DNA from: Cellvibrio sp.
Lineage (GTDB): Bacteria > Pseudomonadota > Gammaproteobacteria > Pseudomonadales > Cellvibrionaceae
Direction of reading: 5' to 3'
DNA: 6,624 bases
NCBI GenBank assembly: GCA_003524365.1
Contig: DQHS01000081.1
Span: forward strand, 871 to 7,494
Below are positions 1 through 6,624 of this stretch, piece by piece; position 1 is the first letter of the stretch; every line of letters starts with the position of its first letter. Position numbers and translations under genes: made by a program. The notes beneath the pieces are model-generated. The model was not told where the DNA came from. It made no database searches and was given only the letters and a program-made list of their open reading frames with translations.

Positions 1-542
1 CCGTCAACCAATACCTGCAAACCAATGTGCCGCACATTTACGCCATTGGCGACATCATCGGCCAACCTATGCTGGCGCACAAAGCCAGCCATGAAGGTCA
101 TGCCGCTGCCGAAGGTGTTGCCGGTCACCCGCATACATTTGACCCTATGGCAATTCCGTCCATTGCCTACACCAACCCGGAAATTGCCTGGGTTGGCCTG
201 ACCGAAAAAGAAGCCAAACAGCAAGGCCTGGATTACAAAACTGCCGTATTCCCCTGGGCCGCTAGTGGTAGAGCTATTGCGTCTGATCGCAGCGAAGGCA
301 AAACCAAGCTCATCTATGACGCAAAAACTGATCGTTTACTTGGTGCGGGATTAGTCGGGATTCACGCGGGCGAATTGCTCGGTGAATTGACCTTGGCGCT
401 GGAGTTTGGTGCGAGCGTAGAAGATATTGCGCTCACCATCCACGCCCACCCGACACTGCATGAATCGGTTGGTTTGGCGGCGGAAGTGGGCGCGGGCAAT
501 ATCACCGATTTGCCCAATCCCAAGGCAACACTCAAAAAATAA
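1..542 (+). CDS. lpdA: Dihydrolipoyl dehydrogenase (E3), C-terminal part, cut by window start
   Basis: This is the flavoprotein E3 subunit that reoxidises the dihydrolipoyl groups of the pyruvate and 2-oxoglutarate dehydrogenase complexes and passes electrons to NAD+. It acts in the cytoplasm. The reading frame is open from base 3, the first whole codon, and about 179 residues are visible; E. coli Lpd has 474, so roughly the first 295 are missing. TNVPHIYAIGD is the conserved FAD-contacting segment, followed by QPMLAHKASHEG. The rest is the dimerisation domain, with IPSIAYTNPEIAWVGLTEKEA and FPWAASGRAIASD. The catalytic His-Glu pair lies in HPTLHESVG (His codon 447-449, Glu codon 462-464). 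The GTG at 27 is an internal Val codon, not a start. The end, TDLPNPKA plus a short basic tail, matches the E. coli protein, so the C-terminus is intact. Which complex it serves cannot be told because the upstream genes are outside the window. Confidence 0.97.
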   Translation, partial: VNQYLQTNVPHIYAIGDIIGQPMLAHKASHEGHAAAEGVAGHPHTFDPMAIPSIAYTNPEIAWVGLTEKEAKQQGLDYKTAVFPWAASGRAIASDRSEGKTKLIYDAKTDRLLGAGLVGIHAGELLGELTLALEFGASVEDIALTIHAHPTLHESVGLAAEVGAGNITDLPNPKATLKK

Positions 543-561
543 GTTTGTTGATTTAAAAAAC

Positions 562-595
562 AAAAGGCCGATCAGAGTTATCTGATCGGCCTTTT
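562..595. terminator. Bidirectional intrinsic terminator between lpdA and the S9 peptidase gene
   Basis: A perfect 15-bp stem (562-576 with 581-595) with the 4-nt loop GTTA. Its GC-rich core is GGCCGATCAGA, flanked by AAAA on the left and TTTT on the right. On the + strand it ends in TTTTTATTT, 19 bases after the lpdA stop. On the - strand the A-rich stretch at 555-565 reads as a T-tract, 16 bases beyond the peptidase stop. The two genes converge here, so one hairpin can serve both. Confidence 0.93.
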
Positions 596-611
596 TATTT
601 CAGTCAAACCA

Positions 612-2606
612 TTAATGGGCAGCCACCGATTTTTCTGTTTTAACCGGTAAACATTTATTTAAAAACTCATCCATCGCACGGAAGGTATCGATACGATTTT
701 TTTCGTTTGATAAATAGTGATCTTCGCTCGGCAACTCTACAAAGGTCACATCCTTTTTCGCTTTTTGCAGTGCATCGCGCATTTGATAGCTGTGTTTTAT
801 TTCTACTTGGCGGTCATCGGTGCCGTGCACCAACAACACTGGCGCTTTGATTTTATCGGCGAAGTTAACCGGGGAAATTGCGCGTAAGGTCGCATTGTCA
901 TTACCGATTTGCTCATCAACAACGTTGTAGCTGAGCCAAAATGCGCGATTATCTTTTACCAGATCAAACACGTTGGACACGCCGTTTACACTGATGGCAC
1001 AGCGATAAAAATCAGGGGTTTTTACCGCGCCCATTAGAGCTGCGTATCCGCCATAGCTGCCACCAACTATGCCGATAGCCTGAGGGTCAGCAATTCCGTC
1101 GGCAATCAATTTGCGCGCGCCGTCTTCAATATCATCTTGCATTTCCTTACCCCAGTTTTTTAAACCGGCATTACGCAATTCAATGCCTTGTCCATCTGAA
1201 CCACGGAAATTCATCTGCAATACAGCGTAACCTTTATTAACAAAAAACTGCGTCCAGTAATCGAAGGCGTCGTTGTCGCGAGCATGTGGGCCCCCATGAG
1301 GAAACATGAGAGTTGGAAGGTTTTTGGCTTGCACGCCTTTGGGGGTTGTCAAATACGCTTCAATTTCCAAACCATCCCGAGCTTTATATTCAATTTTCTG
1401 TGTTTTACTCATTAACTCAGGCAGCAGCTTTTTGTAGCTGTAGGCTACACTATCAAGCTTTACTGGGTTGGTTTGCCCTAAGTAATAGGTTCCTGAATCT
1501 TGACTGCTGGTAGAAAACACCAAAAATCTATTCAAATCATCACTGATCGAGTAAATGTAATTACGATTGCCCGGAATTGCTTTATCTATTTTTGCTTGCA
1601 AGACTTGTAGTTCTTTATCGAAAAAATGCGTTCCGCCTTCCTCTCTGGAACTCACACCTATAACTTTTTTACTAGCAGATGAATAAACCAATCGACCTTT
1701 CACGTCATACTTGGAATCCGCCACAACCAATTCACGTTTAAGCTCCGGGTCCTTTAAATTAACTTTAAAAATTGCCTGACGCTTATCGTGATAAGCACGG
1801 ATATATAATTCATTAGGATCAAGATCAAAACCCAACACATTGACTTGTTGTTCGGAAAAAATCTTGTATGTCCAGAGCTCTCGCCATTTATTTGAGTCCA
1901 CACCCTTTTCCAGAATAGTGACCTCACCATCTTTGTAGTGCTCACCAATTCGTACGCGATGCTGTTGATCAGTCAGCCAATTGCCAACATTATCTTTCGC
2001 CTTATGGTAGAGAGTTGCTTGCTGCGTTTTAATATTGAATTTATAAACGACCGCATCATCCCAAAACCCCCGATCAACGCCCGGGAACTCCATGAGTATA
2101 TGCTCAGGATCATCCGGCAGACTATCAACTACCCAATTGCGCACCGAAGGACGTATATCATAGCGCTTAAGAAATTTGCTGCTGACTGGTCGTATAATTT
2201 GATCAGATTCTGTATCAATTAAAATCAAATCATGATCGCGAGTTTTAAATCTAACCGTCTGCATTATGATCTGGCTGTCACGCTCAGATGGAGTAAAAAC
2301 CCCGGCCATCAGAGTTTTATTGTCTTTCCAGCTAATCCAATTAAAGAAATATTCTGAGTTGTCAGTGAACAAAGAAATCTTTTTTTCTTTGGTTTCCAAA
2401 TCCAATATCTGTACTGCAACCCCTTGGGTTTCACCTACGTTAATTCGAATGGTGGAAGCAAGTTTTTTGCCGTTAGGCGACAGCAATAAACGACTCACAT
2501 CTGGAAGCTGGGAAAAATCTTCTGTGGAAAGAGGGGTTGTTGCAGAGGTATTTACCGAGAAATAAGCAATGCATATAACAAACAAATAACGAACATAGAA
2601 TTTCAT
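612..2606 (-). CDS. Exported S9-family prolyl oligopeptidase-like serine peptidase
   Basis: This is a 664-residue serine peptidase of the prolyl oligopeptidase clan (S9), which typically cleaves short peptides, often after proline or at an acylated N-terminus. The exact specificity cannot be read here. Residues 1-22 look like a Sec signal peptide, with Lys2 and Arg6, a hydrophobic core and a possible cut after TSA22, so the mature enzyme is probably periplasmic. Residues about 30-395 should form the beta-propeller and about 405-655 the alpha/beta hydrolase. The oxyanion motif HGGP is at 437-440. The nucleophile is Ser517 in GGSYGGY, the acid is probably Asp598 in HGTDDRQV and the base is His630 in SEDHYLS. 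All three are present, so it should be active. The ATG is supported by AAGGA six bases upstream. It is a single gene between two terminators, and by hand sampling it is more AT-rich than the flanking genes, which may reflect separate acquisition. Another S9 subgroup, such as an acylaminoacyl-peptidase, is possible. Confidence 0.92.
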   Translation of the reverse strand: MKFYVRYLFVICIAYFSVNTSATTPLSTEDFSQLPDVSRLLLSPNGKKLASTIRINVGETQGVAVQILDLETKEKKISLFTDNSEYFFNWISWKDNKTLMAGVFTPSERDSQIIMQTVRFKTRDHDLILIDTESDQIIRPVSSKFLKRYDIRPSVRNWVVDSLPDDPEHILMEFPGVDRGFWDDAVVYKFNIKTQQATLYHKAKDNVGNWLTDQQHRVRIGEHYKDGEVTILEKGVDSNKWRELWTYKIFSEQQVNVLGFDLDPNELYIRAYHDKRQAIFKVNLKDPELKRELVVADSKYDVKGRLVYSSASKKVIGVSSREEGGTHFFDKELQVLQAKIDKAIPGNRNYIYSISDDLNRFLVFSTSSQDSGTYYLGQTNPVKLDSVAYSYKKLLPELMSKTQKIEYKARDGLEIEAYLTTPKGVQAKNLPTLMFPHGGPHARDNDAFDYWTQFFVNKGYAVLQMNFRGSDGQGIELRNAGLKNWGKEMQDDIEDGARKLIADGIADPQAIGIVGGSYGGYAALMGAVKTPDFYRCAISVNGVSNVFDLVKDNRAFWLSYNVVDEQIGNDNATLRAISPVNFADKIKAPVLLVHGTDDRQVEIKHSYQMRDALQKAKKDVTFVELPSEDHYLSNEKNRIDTFRAMDEFLNKCLPVKTEKSVAAH

Positions 2607-2646
2607 AGATAATCCTTTTTACCCTGGCTATAGCCTAATTAATTTT

Positions 2647-2675
2647 TATATATGCACATCAATCTGTCGTGATAA
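2647..2675 (-). promoter_or_regulatory. Candidate promoter of the S9 peptidase gene
   Basis: On the - strand, TTATCA (2670-2675) and TATATA (2647-2652) are separated by exactly 17 bases. Each matches four of six bases of the sigma70 consensus. This would start transcription near 2640 and leave a leader of about 35 bases that includes the AAGGA ribosome site. The region is AT-rich, so chance matches are likely. A weaker alternative, TTGTTG-17-TATCGT, lies at 2700-2728. Confidence 0.35.
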
Positions 2676-2757
2676 ACAAACAAACCAAAACACTACCCTA
2701 CGATAATTCACCTCTCATAATTCAACAAGTTTTACGCGCATACTTGCTAATTATGGA

Positions 2758-2790
2758 TAAAAAAATGCCCGGAAAACCGGGCATTTTTTA
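2758..2790 (-). terminator. Intrinsic terminator after ridA (end of the gmk-rpoZ-spoT-ridA operon)
   Basis: A perfect 12-bp stem, AAAAATGCCCGG (2761-2772) with CCGGGCATTTTT (2777-2788), around an AAAA loop. On the - strand the stem is followed by a run of T, from the A-tract at 2758-2765. It starts about 25 bases past the ridA stop. The right side also has a T-run for + strand reading, but no + strand gene precedes it here. Confidence 0.92.
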
Positions 2791-2814
2791 TATGTAAAAC
2801 GATGCGGGTTATTT

Positions 2815-3198
2815 TTAAATAACCATTACCCCATCCGCTTCAATCAGCGATGCACGAGGCAGTTGATTGATACCGACCGCAGCGCGCGCGGGATAGGGTT
2901 GCTGAAAGTATTGACCCATCACTTCATTTACGACTGGGAAGTTGGTGAGATCAGTCAGGTAGATATTCAGTTTGACTATATCTTTCAAACCACCGCCAGC
3001 GGCCTCACACACAGCAGCCAGATTTTTGAATACCTGATGCGCTTGGGCAGCAAAATCGCCATCAACCAATTGCATGGTTTTAGGGTCAAGCGGAATTTGG
3101 CCGGAGAGGTAAACCGTATGGTTGACCTTAACCGCTTGGGAATAGGTGCCTATAGCGGCGGGGGCGTTATCGCTGTGAATAATGGCTTTATTGGTCAT
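2815..3198 (-). CDS. ridA: RidA: reactive enamine/imine deaminase (YjgF/YER057c/UK114 family)
   Basis: RidA hydrolyses the unstable 2-aminoacrylate and related enamines and imines released by PLP enzymes such as threonine dehydratase, which protects PLP enzymes from damage. It is a small cytoplasmic trimer with active sites at the subunit interfaces. At 127 residues it has the family's usual length. Visible signatures are IGTYSQA (Tyr19), [10 protein letters not shown] (Ser32-Gly33), [10 protein letters not shown] and [13 protein letters not shown]. Arg105, which binds the substrate carboxylate, and Glu120, which is linked to catalysis, both sit at the same numbers as in E. coli RidA. The Cys found at position 107 in the enterobacterial protein is Ala here; it is not regarded as essential. 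The start has AAGG seven bases upstream. It lies 61 bases downstream of spoT on the same strand and is followed by a terminator, so it is the last operon gene. The archetypal RidA subgroup is the best fit, given the Arg. Confidence 0.95.
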   Translation of the reverse strand: MTNKAIIHSDNAPAAIGTYSQAVKVNHTVYLSGQIPLDPKTMQLVDGDFAAQAHQVFKNLAAVCEAAGGGLKDIVKLNIYLTDLTNFPVVNEVMGQYFQQPYPARAAVGINQLPRASLIEADGVMVI

Positions 3199-3259
3199 GG
3201 CATAACCTTTGTCGGTGTTTTTTCGAAAGAGGGAAGAGCGGAAGTATAGATGATTATGA

Positions 3260-5374
3260 TTAGTTTTTACTGCGATTCACCCGAATCACAAAACTCAGGT
3301 TGCGGATGCGGCGCATGATATTGGCGAGGTGGATGCGGTTGTGTACGCCGATACAGAGATGAATAACGCTGTTGTGCGCATCGCGCTCGTGGACGTTGAT
3401 ATGTTCGATGCTTGCGCCTTGCTCGGTAATGCGCGTGGCAAGGGTGGCGATAATACCGCGGTCGCTTTCCACCTCGACCCGCACATCCACCAAAAACTCC
3501 CCGCTTACCGTCGCCGCCCAATTAACCTGGCTAACTTTGTCGGGCGAATTACGGATTTCGGCGATATTGCGGCAGGTATCCTGATGAATTACCAAGCCTT
3601 TGCCGGAGCTGACGTGACCGATAATTGGATCACCAGGGATCGGACGGCAGCAGCGCGCGAAGCTGATCATCATGCCGTCGGCAGAATCGATGGTAATCGC
3701 CGAGTTTACCGAACCCGAGCGGCCTTTCAATTCTGCGTCCGGTTGCAGCAATTTGACCAGCGAATAGACGACCTTGTTGCCCAAGCCAATCTCTTCGTAG
3801 AGTTTGTCCATGGAGTCTACCTGCGCGCTCGCCAACAGCTTGTGTTGTTGCTCGTCGCCCATGTGTTCCAGATCGATATGGTTTTCCGCCAACGCGCGGC
3901 TGAGCATACGCTTGCCAAGCGTAACTGACTGATGATGGCGCTGGTGTTTGAGATAGTGACGAATCGCTGAACGCGCCTTGGCCGATACCGCAAAGTTAAG
4001 CCAATTGGGATTGGGTTGTGCGCCCTGCGCAGTAATGATCGCGACCTTCTGACCGCTCAATAGCGGTTGAGATAAGGGCGCCATGCGCTCATTGATCCGG
4101 CAGGCGACGCAAGTATTGCCGACATCGGTATGCACGGCATAAGCAAAATCGACCGGAGTGGCGCCGGTAGGCAGTTCAACAATTTTGCCCTTCGGCGTAA
4201 ATACATAAACCTCATCGGGAAAGAGGTCAATTTTGACGTTTTCGATGAATTCGAGCGAGTTGCCCGCATTTTTCTGCATTTCCAGCAGCCCTTGCACCCA
4301 TTGGCGCGCACGGCTGTGGCTAGCATTGATCGGCTCACCGCTATTGGACTTGTAGAGGAAATGCGCCGCGATACCGCTGTTGGCCATTTCATCCATTTCC
4401 TTGGTGCGGATCTGCACCTCAATTGGCACGCCATGCATGCCCACAAGCACCGTATGCAGCGACTGGTAACCGTTGGTTTTGGGGATGGCGATGTAATCCT
4501 TGAACTCACTGGTCACCGGCTTGTAGAGGTTATGCACTACACCGAGCACGCGGTAGCAGGTGTCTACCGAATCCACGATGATACGGAAGGCGTAGACGTC
4601 CATAATTTCTTTGAAAAACTTTTTCTTCAGGCGCATTTTTTCGTAGATGCTAAACAAATGCTTTTCGCGGCCAATCACAATCGAATTGATATTCTCTTTC
4701 GCCAGACGCTTTTCGAAGGAGGTTTGGATTTGCTCGACCAGCTCTTTGCGGTTGCCGCGCGCGGTTTTCAGTGCCGCTTGCAGGCGCGTTGCGCGCAGGG
4801 GATACATGCAGTAAAAACTGCGATCTTCCAACTCCAGACGCACTTCGTTCATGCCGAGCCGGTGGGCGATTGGCGCGTAGATTTCCAGAGTTTCTTTGGC
4901 GATGCGGCGCTTTTTGTCGGGCGGCATGGCGCCGAGGGTGCGCATGTTGTGCAAGCGGTCTGCGAGTTTGACCAATATCACCCGCAGGTCATTGGCCATA
5001 GCCAAAGCCATCTTCTGGAAGTTTTCCGCTTGTTTTTCCGCGTGGGATTCAAATTCGATTTGGGTAAGTTTGCTCACCCCATCGACTAAATCGGCAACCG
5101 AATCGCCAAACTGGCCGGCGATGGCTTTTTTGCTGATGCCTGTATCTTCAATCACGTCGTGCAACATGGCCGCCATCAAGCTTTGATGGTCCATATGCAT
5201 GGTGGCGAGGATATCGGCAACCGCGAGGGGATGGGTGATATAGGCTTCGCCGCTGCGACGTTTTTGACCGTCGTGGGCTTGTTCGGCATAGAAGTAAGCG
5301 CGCTTCACCAAATTAATTTGGGAAGGTTCCAGATAAGACGAAAGCCGGTGGCTCAATGCCTCTATGGTTTGCAC
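3260..5374 (-). CDS. spoT: SpoT: bifunctional (p)ppGpp synthetase/hydrolase
   Basis: SpoT makes and removes the stringent-response alarmones ppGpp and pppGpp in response to carbon, fatty acid, iron and other stresses. At 704 residues it matches E. coli SpoT (702) almost end to end. The HD hydrolase domain comes first (about 20-180): ITHP His48, His72-Asp73 with Glu76-Asp77 in LHDVIEDTG, and Asp139/Asn143 in [10 protein letters not shown]. The synthetase domain follows (about 225-345): [13 protein letters not shown], Asp259, NGYQSLH (Tyr303) and Glu319 in IEVQIRT. Next are TGS (about 384-446, [13 protein letters not shown]), a helical region, the conserved-cysteine segment [12 protein letters not shown] with Cys601, and ACT (about 628-704). 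Both catalytic centres look intact. The start is GTG, preceded by GGAG six bases upstream. It aligns with the E. coli start over the first 20 residues without a gap, and an in-frame TAG closes the frame just upstream. It lies 75 bases after rpoZ. Confidence 0.97.
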   Translation of the reverse strand: MQTIEALSHRLSSYLEPSQINLVKRAYFYAEQAHDGQKRRSGEAYITHPLAVADILATMHMDHQSLMAAMLHDVIEDTGISKKAIAGQFGDSVADLVDGVSKLTQIEFESHAEKQAENFQKMALAMANDLRVILVKLADRLHNMRTLGAMPPDKKRRIAKETLEIYAPIAHRLGMNEVRLELEDRSFYCMYPLRATRLQAALKTARGNRKELVEQIQTSFEKRLAKENINSIVIGREKHLFSIYEKMRLKKKFFKEIMDVYAFRIIVDSVDTCYRVLGVVHNLYKPVTSEFKDYIAIPKTNGYQSLHTVLVGMHGVPIEVQIRTKEMDEMANSGIAAHFLYKSNSGEPINASHSRARQWVQGLLEMQKNAGNSLEFIENVKIDLFPDEVYVFTPKGKIVELPTGATPVDFAYAVHTDVGNTCVACRINERMAPLSQPLLSGQKVAIITAQGAQPNPNWLNFAVSAKARSAIRHYLKHQRHHQSVTLGKRMLSRALAENHIDLEHMGDEQQHKLLASAQVDSMDKLYEEIGLGNKVVYSLVKLLQPDAELKGRSGSVNSAITIDSADGMMISFARCCRPIPGDPIIGHVSSGKGLVIHQDTCRNIAEIRNSPDKVSQVNWAATVSGEFLVDVRVEVESDRGIIATLATRITEQGASIEHINVHERDAHNSVIHLCIGVHNRIHLANIMRRIRNLSFVIRVNRSKN

Positions 5375-5386
5375 GTCCTTCTCCAG
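5375..5386 (-). promoter_or_regulatory. Ribosome site that fixes the GTG start of spoT
   Basis: On the - strand the bases before the spoT GTG read tctGGAGAAGGAC. GGAG stands six bases before the start, a normal spacing, and no ATG occurs in frame between the upstream TAG stop and this GTG. This is the main DNA evidence for a GTG start; the ungapped N-terminal alignment with E. coli SpoT is independent support. Confidence 0.75.
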
Positions 5387-5405
5387 ATCACTCGCCAGAC
5401 AACAG

Positions 5406-5428
5406 ACCCGCTATGAAAGCTAGCGGGT
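5406..5428 (-). other. Stem-loop in the rpoZ-spoT intergenic gap
   Basis: A perfect 8-bp inverted repeat, ACCCGCTA (5406-5413) and TAGCGGGT (5421-5428), around a 7-nt loop. It lies between the rpoZ stop and the spoT start, ending about 31 bases before the GTG. No T-run follows on the - strand (CTGTTGTCTGG), so it does not look like a terminator. An RNA processing site or mRNA-stabilising hairpin between the two operon genes is possible; its function is not shown by the sequence. Confidence 0.6.
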
Positions 5429-5449
5429 ACTGGCATAGTAAAAATCGAC

Positions 5450-5701
5450 TTAGATATCGTTTTCGTACACGCGCTCGGGTTTTGGCTGCGGCAATGTATC
5501 TTTTTCCAGCAGGATGCTTGCATCGATAAAGCCTTCTTCAATCTCGCGCAGGGCGATAACAGTAGGCTTATCGTTCTCTGGCGCAACGTGCGGCTCTTTA
5601 CCACCGATCGCCAATTGACGCGCGCGTTTGCTGCCAACCATCACTAATTCGAAACGGTTATCAACGTGATCCAAACAATCTTCAACGGTAATACGTGCCA
5701 T
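5450..5701 (-). CDS. rpoZ: RNA polymerase omega subunit
   Basis: Omega is the small subunit that wraps the C-terminal tail of beta-prime and helps fold and assemble RNA polymerase. With beta-prime it also forms ppGpp binding site 1 in proteobacteria. The 83 residues begin [20 protein letters not shown] and continue with [13 protein letters not shown], the family's conserved blocks. The N-terminal ARxT residues, which lie at the ppGpp site in E. coli, are kept. The protein is slightly shorter than E. coli omega (91), the difference being in the variable C-terminal tail, which ends [11 protein letters not shown]. The gene sits between gmk and spoT, as in many gammaproteobacteria. The ribosome site is weak: AGAG about eight bases before the ATG is the best match. 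A promoter-like sequence lies in the gap before it, so it may be transcribed alone as well as from the gmk side. Confidence 0.96.
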   Translation of the reverse strand: MARITVEDCLDHVDNRFELVMVGSKRARQLAIGGKEPHVAPENDKPTVIALREIEEGFIDASILLEKDTLPQPKPERVYENDI

Positions 5702-5775
5702 AACTTTTGCTCTACTTTCTATAAGTGATTTACGGACACTGGAGAAAATGCAGCGAGGCTGCGGTCCGGTCGGCT

Positions 5776-5805
5776 ATTATGCGTCAGCAGCAGCAACTAT
5801 GCCAA
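5776..5805 (-). promoter_or_regulatory. Predicted sigma70 promoter for rpoZ-spoT-ridA
   Basis: On the - strand, TTGGCA (5800-5805) and CATAAT (5776-5781) are separated by 18 bases. Each matches five of the six consensus bases. The promoter lies just downstream of the gmk stop, within the 120-base gap before rpoZ. Transcription would begin near 5768 and give a leader of about 67 bases. A small hairpin, GCAGC-ctc-GCTGC (5750-5762), would then sit near the 5' end of this RNA. No activator site was recognised. Confidence 0.6.
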
Positions 5806-5821
5806 CCGCGCATGACTAAAT

Positions 5822-6448
<627 letters not shown>

Positions 6449-6537
6449 TTATCAGCAGAAAATGGAGGCAGCAGAATTATGATGAGAGAAATTATGGCAC
6501 AGCTTGCTGCAACTCACAGCCAAAGCTGCACAAGTAA

Positions 6538-6624
6538 GTAGGGGCGCTGCTTGCTGCGCCCAGTTCAGGATTAAACTGCGCCCAGTCCGGGATAAAAAGA
6601 TGGGCGCAGCAAGCAGCGCCCCTA
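6538..6624. repeat. REP-pair (BIME-like) inverted-repeat element upstream of gmk
   Basis: A 24-bp arm at 6539-6562 is repeated as an exact reverse complement at 6601-6624, with a 38-nt spacer. Each arm is also an imperfect palindrome: GGGCGC and GCGCCC enclose TGCTTGCT, with one T-T mismatch and an inner GC/GC pair. The left arm is preceded by G, so it opens with GTAG, as do REP sequences mobilised by RAYT-type transposases; a well-known Pseudomonas REP begins GTAGGAGCGAGCTTGCTCGC. The right arm ends at the last base of the window, so its matching outer base cannot be seen. There is no T-run on the - strand side, so it is not an obvious terminator for a gene reading leftwards. The REP identity is inferred from architecture, because copies elsewhere in the genome cannot be seen. 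Confidence 0.7.
6554..6597. repeat. Two adjacent copies of a 22-nt direct repeat inside the inverted-repeat element
   Basis: Bases 6554-6575 and 6576-6597 are tandem copies that share 19 of 22 positions. Both begin CTGCGCCCAGT and continue with a C/GGAT/AAA pattern. The first copy overlaps the inner end of the left inverted-repeat arm. The shared CTGCGCCCA also occurs inverted at 6601-6609, so the middle copy could pair with the right arm in place of the left arm. Confidence 0.8.

Noticed and set aside
27..29. GTG at 27 as the start of a short lpdA-like gene
   Set aside because: The frame is open upstream to base 3 and encodes the conserved residues preceding VPHIYAIGD of Lpd, so this is an internal valine in a gene cut by the window edge.
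2863..3249. A 128-residue open frame on the + strand
   Set aside because: It is almost entirely antisense to ridA, which has conserved active-site residues. There is no evidence for a second gene.
3329..3928. A 199-residue open frame on the + strand
   Set aside because: It is antisense to the C-terminal part of spoT and has no recognisable domain or ribosome site, so it is a shadow of the real gene.
4130..5089. A 319-residue open frame on the + strand
   Set aside because: It lies entirely antisense to spoT, whose full-length homology is unmistakable. The composition (many His, Phe and Arg) is typical of the reverse complement of a GC-rich gene, and no start site or family motif is visible.
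5362..5637. A 91-residue - strand frame overlapping rpoZ and the spoT start
   Set aside because: It is out of frame with rpoZ, covers the rpoZ-spoT gap, and its sequence resembles no known family. rpoZ and spoT explain the region.
5750..5762. The GCAGC/GCTGC hairpin as a terminator of gmk
   Set aside because: The stem has only 5 bp and the following - strand sequence, ATTTTCTCC, lacks a proper T-run. It also lies downstream of the predicted rpoZ promoter.
6476..6496. Two CATAAT hexamers (- strand) as a gmk promoter
   Set aside because: At spacings of 16-18 bases neither has a -35 with a convincing match. TTGGCT lies 21 bases from the upstream one, which is too far. Kept only as a remark in the gmk entry.
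6539..6624. The 24-bp inverted repeat as terminal repeats of a small transposon
   Set aside because: Only 38 bases lie between the arms, with no coding capacity, and no target-site duplication can be examined because the window ends at the right arm. The REP-pair reading fits better.

Overview
The window looks like the chromosome of a gammaproteobacterium, probably from the Pseudomonas/Cellvibrio side of the class. The evidence is the gene order gmk-rpoZ-spoT-ridA, which is the order seen in pseudomonads, and protein sequences that align almost residue for residue with gammaproteobacterial Gmk, SpoT and LpdA. A Cellvibrionaceae-type host is plausible but is an inference.

Layout, left to right. 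Bases 1-542 hold the C-terminal third of dihydrolipoyl dehydrogenase (lpdA, + strand). It ends at a perfect hairpin that also faces the convergent gene, so it probably terminates transcription both ways. Bases 612-2606 (- strand) encode an exported S9-family prolyl-oligopeptidase-like serine peptidase. It looks visibly more AT-rich than its neighbours and has its own upstream region. A second strong hairpin (2758-2790) closes the - strand operon that follows: gmk (5822-6439), rpoZ (5450-5701), spoT (3260-5374) and ridA (2815-3198), transcribed from right to left. The gmk-rpoZ gap carries a good sigma70-type promoter, so rpoZ-spoT-ridA may also be transcribed without gmk. The rpoZ-spoT gap carries a compact perfect hairpin.

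The right edge (6538-6624) is non-coding. It holds a perfect 24-bp inverted repeat with a 38-nt spacer. Each arm is itself an imperfect palindrome and the left arm is preceded by GTAG, which is the architecture of a paired REP (BIME-like) element. A 22-nt tandem duplication sits inside it.

Functionally, the operon joins guanine nucleotide supply (Gmk), synthesis and hydrolysis of (p)ppGpp (SpoT) and the RNA polymerase omega subunit, which forms part of a ppGpp site. RidA, which clears reactive enamines and imines, sits at the end. LpdA is the E3 subunit of 2-oxoacid dehydrogenases and belongs to a separate transcription unit. I see mostly well-conserved housekeeping genes. I found no convincing new biological system; the repeat element at the right edge is the least explained structure.
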